Source of the DNA: Pelagibius sp037652055 | GTDB taxonomy: Bacteria; Pseudomonadota; Alphaproteobacteria; Kiloniellales; Kiloniellaceae | Length of the DNA: 64,000 nucleotides | Assembly: GCF_037652055.1 (NCBI RefSeq) | Contig: NZ_JBBKAH010000002.1 | Location: 372,001-436,000 of the forward strand | Direction: 5' to 3' | Part shown: positions 61,100 through 64,000 of the stretch, piece after piece | How the letters are laid out: every line of letters begins with the position of its first letter | How positions within the stretch are numbered: position 1 is the first letter of the stretch | The notes under the pieces: model-generated | Database searches by the model: none | Told to the model about the DNA's origin: nothing | Seen by the model: the letters and a program-made list of their open reading frames with translations, nothing else | Translations under genes and position numbers: made by a program

Positions 61100-61515
61100 G
61101 ATCTCCCGCCCGCCTTCTCCCGGAACTCCAGATTTCCTTGGGATTCCCGGCGTTCCGCGGCGCAACTTCTCCAGCGGGGTTAGTCCAATCCGCTAGATTT
61201 TGCGATTGCGAGTCATTTTCATGCGCAGTTCCTATCATGCTTTTCCGGGTGGCTCCAGGGAGATTTGCCGGCCGCCGGCCCGCCGGCACCGCCCCCTTGA
61301 GAATCGGGCGGACCTGTCCGGCGGACGGCCGGCAGCGCCTCCCCGCGCCGCTGCGGACCGGAGGCGCGCCTTGGACGCGGCCGATGGTAGCGATACCAAG
61401 TTGTTATTGTAGCGGCTTCGCGATTGGCTTAGGCTCCCACATCGAAGGCGCGGGAGCACAGCGCCGATAGCCGCGCGCCGCCGCAACGGCGCATTGCAGA
61501 TGAATAGGGAGGAAC
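61100..61515. other. Divergent control region between the tonB operon and the TRAP operon
   Basis: 416 bp. It contains a Fur-box-like site (61206-61227) and GC-rich imperfect repeats of GCCGGC type (about 61265-61335). A weak plus-strand promoter-like pair, TTGTAG (61407-61412) and TAGGCT (61430-61435) 17 bp apart, lies before dctP. No gene was recognised. Confidence 0.4.
61206..61227. promoter_or_regulatory. Fur-box-like operator
   Basis: A 22-bp partial palindrome with outer arms TTGCGA...TGCGCA and a central TCATTTTCA. By eye it agrees with alphaproteobacterial Fur-type iron boxes at about 18 of 22 positions. It lies about 107 bp upstream of the first gene of the exbB-exbD-exbD-tonB unit. 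Iron control is inferred from the motif and operon type. Confidence 0.45.
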
Positions 61516-62535
61516 ATGATGAAAGTTCTCAAATGCGCCGCCGTGGCGGCGGCGACTTCGGTCTTTGGCCTCTCCTCGGCCCTTGCCGCGGACTACACCC
61601 TCAGAATCCAGACCCACTACGGGCCGGAGCAGACCTCCGGTAAGCTGGCCCAGCAGTTCGTCGACGACGTGGAGACCATGTCGGGCGGCCGGCTGGACAT
61701 CGAGATGTTCTTCTCCTCCTCCGTCGTCAAGACGGTCGAGACCTTCGACGCAGCAGCCAGCGGCATCCTGGACGGCGACATGACTGGCGGCGCTTACCAG
61801 ATCGGCAAGAACCCGGGCTTCCAGTTCGTCGGCGACATCATGGGCGGCTACGACACGCCCTGGCAGCAGTATGCCTGGCTCTACAACAACGGCGGCTACA
61901 AGACCGCGAATGAGCTCTACAACGAGTTCGACATGCAGTTGATCGGCTGGTGGATCTACGGCCAGGAGTCGCTGTCGTCGTCGACGCCGATCGCCGGGCC
62001 GGAAGACCTGAAGGACTGGAAGTTCCGTTCGCCGCCGGGCATGGAGACCGAGATCTTCGCCAATCTGGGCGCCAGCCCGATCGTGATGGACTTCACCGAG
62101 GTGTTCACCGCGATGGAGACCGGCATCATCGAGGGCACCGACTATTCCGGCCTCGCCAACAACGTCTCGATCGGCCTCTACGATCTGGTCAAGCACGCCA
62201 CCTATCCCGGCTTCCACTCGATGCCGTCGGACCATCTGGCGATCCGCAAGGACGCCTGGGACGCCCTGCCCGACGACCTGAAGCGCATCGTCGAGGTCGC
62301 CATGCAGAAGCTGTCGTTCCAGACCGCGCTGACCTTCGAGGTGGCGAACAACGAGGCGGCCGCGAAGCTGCGCGAGCAGGGCGTCACCCTGCATGAGTGG
62401 TCGGCCGAAGACCGCGCGACCTTCCGCCAGGCGGCGCAGGCCTCGTGGCAGGAGTGGGCGAAGAAGTCGCCGGAGGCGAAGTCCCTCGTCGACAGCCACG
62501 TCGCCTTCATGAAAACCCTCGGCCTCATCCAGTAA
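61516..62535 (+). CDS. dctP: TRAP transporter substrate-binding protein (DctP family)
   Basis: 339 residues with a signal peptide (about 1-25, ending SALA). DctP text: YTLRIQTHYGPEQTSGKLAQQFVDDVETMSGG, then FRSPPGMETEIFANLGASPIV with the conserved carboxylate-binding Arg, and EGTDYSGLANNVSIGLYDLVKHATYPGFHSMPSDHLAI. The last segment matches the TakP-like group that binds 2-oxo acids. It captures substrate in the periplasm for DctQM. A 12-bp stem hairpin follows the gene. Confidence 0.92.
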   Translation: MMKVLKCAAVAAATSVFGLSSALAADYTLRIQTHYGPEQTSGKLAQQFVDDVETMSGGRLDIEMFFSSSVVKTVETFDAAASGILDGDMTGGAYQIGKNPGFQFVGDIMGGYDTPWQQYAWLYNNGGYKTANELYNEFDMQLIGWWIYGQESLSSSTPIAGPEDLKDWKFRSPPGMETEIFANLGASPIVMDFTEVFTAMETGIIEGTDYSGLANNVSIGLYDLVKHATYPGFHSMPSDHLAIRKDAWDALPDDLKRIVEVAMQKLSFQTALTFEVANNEAAAKLREQGVTLHEWSAEDRATFRQAAQASWQEWAKKSPEAKSLVDSHVAFMKTLGLIQ

Positions 62536-62562
62536 CCCGCCGGCACATCGGCGCGGGAAAGC

Positions 62563-62598
62563 AACCGGCCACGGTCCCTGTCAGGGCCGTGGCCGGTT
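62563..62598 (+). terminator. Strong hairpin between dctP and dctQ
   Basis: Arms AACCGGCCACGG and CCGTGGCCGGTT pair perfectly over 12 bp; the centre can pair further (CCCTG/CAGGG). No T-run follows, so it probably limits or stabilises the transcript, giving more binding protein than membrane subunits, rather than ending it fully. Confidence 0.6.
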
Positions 62599-62697
62599 CG
62601 ACGATTGCCAGCAGGCGACCCGCGCGCCTTGTGCTAACCTTTTCCCCCGCGCCCGTGGGGCGAGCGGCAGACCCAGGAAAAGTCAGGGAACCAGCCG

Positions 62698-63237
62698 ATG
62701 GTGGAACACCAAGCAGAGAACTGGATGGACCGCATCAGCATCGCGATCAGCCGGGTCGCGATGTTCCTGATCGTGTGGGTCGTGGCGGTCATGTTCTACG
62801 AAGTCGTCATGCGCTACGTCTTCGGCAAGCCGACCCTCTGGGTCAACGAGATGTCGCTGTGGACGGCCGGCGCGGTCTACCTGCTCGCCGGCCTGTACGT
62901 GATGCAGCAGCGCGGCCACATCCGCATCTTCATCCTCTACGACATGGTCTCGCGCAACTGGCAGCGCGCCTTCGACGTCGTCTCGACCCTGCTGATCTGC
63001 CTGTTCGCGGCCGGCGTGGTGTGGGGCGGATTCAACGAGGCCTACGCCAAGCTGATGCGCTGGGAAACCTTCGGCACCGCCTGGGATCCGCCGATCCCGG
63101 CCACCATGAAGCCGCTCGTCCTGTTGATCGTGACGCTGGTCGCTGTGCAGGCCGTGGTGAACCTGATTGCCGACTGGAACAAGGAAAAGCAGTCTCACGA
63201 CCTCGTCGAGGAAGTGCTGCAAGAACACGTCGACTGA
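62698..63237 (+). CDS. dctQ: TRAP transporter small permease (DctQ family)
   Basis: 179 residues with four membrane segments (about 14-35, 52-70, 90-110 and 132-152). The family motif FYEVVMRYVFGKPTLWVNEMSLW is clear. It pairs with the large permease DctM, whose gene starts 42 bp downstream. The C-terminal Glu/Asp-rich tail (LVEEVLQEHVD) is cytoplasmic. The start ATG 62698 has a weak AGGGAA upstream. Confidence 0.9.
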   Translation: MVEHQAENWMDRISIAISRVAMFLIVWVVAVMFYEVVMRYVFGKPTLWVNEMSLWTAGAVYLLAGLYVMQQRGHIRIFILYDMVSRNWQRAFDVVSTLLICLFAAGVVWGGFNEAYAKLMRWETFGTAWDPPIPATMKPLVLLIVTLVAVQAVVNLIADWNKEKQSHDLVEEVLQEHVD

Positions 63238-63279
63238 CGCGAAAGCCCACAACGGTCGCGATTCGAGGAACTGCCTTTC

Positions 63280-64000
63280 ATGGATATCGGAACGATCTCG
63301 CTGATCCTGCTGATCGGGATTTTCGTCCTGCTCGCGATCGGCATGCCGTTGGGCTTCGCCTCCGGCTTCCTCGCGCTCGCCGTCCTGATGATGAAGTTCG
63401 GCCCGGACCTGCTGTTCCGCTCCTTCGGCACCGGCCCCCTGAATATCCTCGCACAGCGCATGTACGGCTTGATGACCGACTACGTGCTGATATCCGTGCC
63501 GCTGTTCATTTTCATGGCCTGTCTGCTGGAAAGATCGAACATCGCGCGCGACATGTTCGACAGCCTGAACGTCTGGCTCAGCCGCACGCGCGGCGGCATC
63601 GCCATTGTCACCGCGATCATGGCGATCATCATGGCGGCGATGTCCGGCATCATCGGCGGCGAGATCGTGCTGCTGGGCCTCATCGCGCTGCCCAACATGC
63701 TGCGACTGGGCTACAACCAGAACCTGGCCATCGGCACGATCTGCGCCTCGGGCAGCCTCGGCACCATGATCCCGCCCTCGATCGTGCTGATCATCTACGG
63801 CCTGGTCACCGAGACATCGATCTACGCGCTGTTCCAGGCCGCCTTCGTGCCCGGCTTCATCCTGGGCGGCTGCTACATCATCTACATCATCATCCGCACC
63901 CGGCTGCATCCGGAACAGGCGCCGCTGCCCCCGGGCGGCGAGAGCGTGACCTTCGCGGACAAGCTGCGCGCGCTGCCCGGCCTGGTGCCGCCGCTGCTGA
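63280..64000 (+). CDS. dctM: TRAP transporter large permease (DctM family), cut by window edge
   Basis: Starts at ATG 63280 with GAGGAA about ten bases ahead; open to the end of the window (about 240 of roughly 430 residues). The translation begins MDIGTISLILLIGIFVLLAIG and contains GLMTDYVLISVPLFIFMACLLERS, AAMSGIIGGEIVLLGLIALPNM and GSLGTMIPPSIVLIIYGLVTETS, the hallmark segments of DctM. It forms the ion-coupled pore of the TRAP system with DctQ. The C-terminal half lies beyond the window. Confidence 0.92.
   Translation, partial: MDIGTISLILLIGIFVLLAIGMPLGFASGFLALAVLMMKFGPDLLFRSFGTGPLNILAQRMYGLMTDYVLISVPLFIFMACLLERSNIARDMFDSLNVWLSRTRGGIAIVTAIMAIIMAAMSGIIGGEIVLLGLIALPNMLRLGYNQNLAIGTICASGSLGTMIPPSIVLIIYGLVTETSIYALFQAAFVPGFILGGCYIIYIIIRTRLHPEQAPLPPGGESVTFADKLRALPGLVPPLL

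Noticed and set aside
1..64000. tRNA, rRNA, CRISPR arrays, integrases, prophage or plasmid genes
   Set aside because: Searched for by eye; no cloverleaf with T-loop text, no regular spaced repeats and no recombinase motifs were seen.

Overview
The window reads as a chromosomal segment of a GC-rich alphaproteobacterium, most likely a member of the Rhodospirillales in the broad sense (Pelagibius/Kiloniella/Rhodovibrio-like). This rests on gene content only: a TIGR02302-type protein, CpdR, the FtsEX-YdcF-PlsC block, the chorismate mutase-HisC-TyrC block beside MetX-MetW, a PhaR/PhaC/PhaA/PhaB cluster, HlyU, and TRAP and Dpp transporters. No rRNA, tRNA, CRISPR array, integrase or intact transposon was seen. 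Both ends cut genes.

Layout. 1-5.7 kb: tail of a TIGR02302 protein, a CpdR-like receiver, a zinc-ribbon membrane protein, then ftsE-ftsX-ydcF-plsC (cell division and envelope). 5.9-8.3 kb: class II (B12-dependent) ribonucleotide reductase. 8.3-11.6 kb (minus): a bufferin-type metal-binding RiPP operon (YHS protein, BufA precursor, MNIO maturase BufB, BufC, DoxX). 11.7-13.3 kb (minus): ChaC-like cyclotransferase and a threonine dehydratase-like enzyme. 13.4-17.4 kb: a DUF2125 protein facing an aromatic amino acid operon (chorismate mutase, hisC, tyrC). 17.6-21.9 kb: metX-metW, a 2-hydroxyacid dehydrogenase, a methyltransferase and a cupin.

22.1-31.7 kb holds polyhydroxyalkanoate (PHA) metabolism around a patch of small enzymes: depolymerase phaZ, then (minus) a DMT exporter, Nudix, AhpD-like, GFA, DUF4166 and DCC proteins, then phaB, phaA, a PhaC-like synthase, a PhaE-like partner and the divergent repressor phaR. 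The PhaE-like and PhaC-like genes overlap out of frame by about 240 nt. 31.7-41.8 kb is mixed: a GGDEF/EAL protein with altered signature motifs, a GlxA-type regulator beside a nitrilase-family hydrolase, an XRE regulator behind an AT-rich gap, a FemAB-like acyltransferase, a FAD amine oxidase and HlyU.

41.8-48.5 kb (minus) is an M20 deacylase plus a complete Dpp/Opp importer, interrupted by a palindromic repeat element. 48.5-49.0 kb carries a frameshifted secreted-protein gene. 49.0-52.6 kb (minus): AGE-family epimerase, acyl-CoA dehydrogenase and an unknown protein. 52.7-54.7 kb (minus): a large papain-like protease fused to an alpha/beta hydrolase, which with the unknown gene downstream is the most unfamiliar pair in the window. 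54.8-57.8 kb: an acyltransferase and a PAS histidine kinase. 57.8-61.1 kb (minus): an ExbB-ExbD-ExbD-TonB system with a Fur-box-like site upstream. 61.5-64 kb: a TRAP transporter (dctP-dctQ-dctM) probably for 2-oxo acids, with dctM cut by the window edge.
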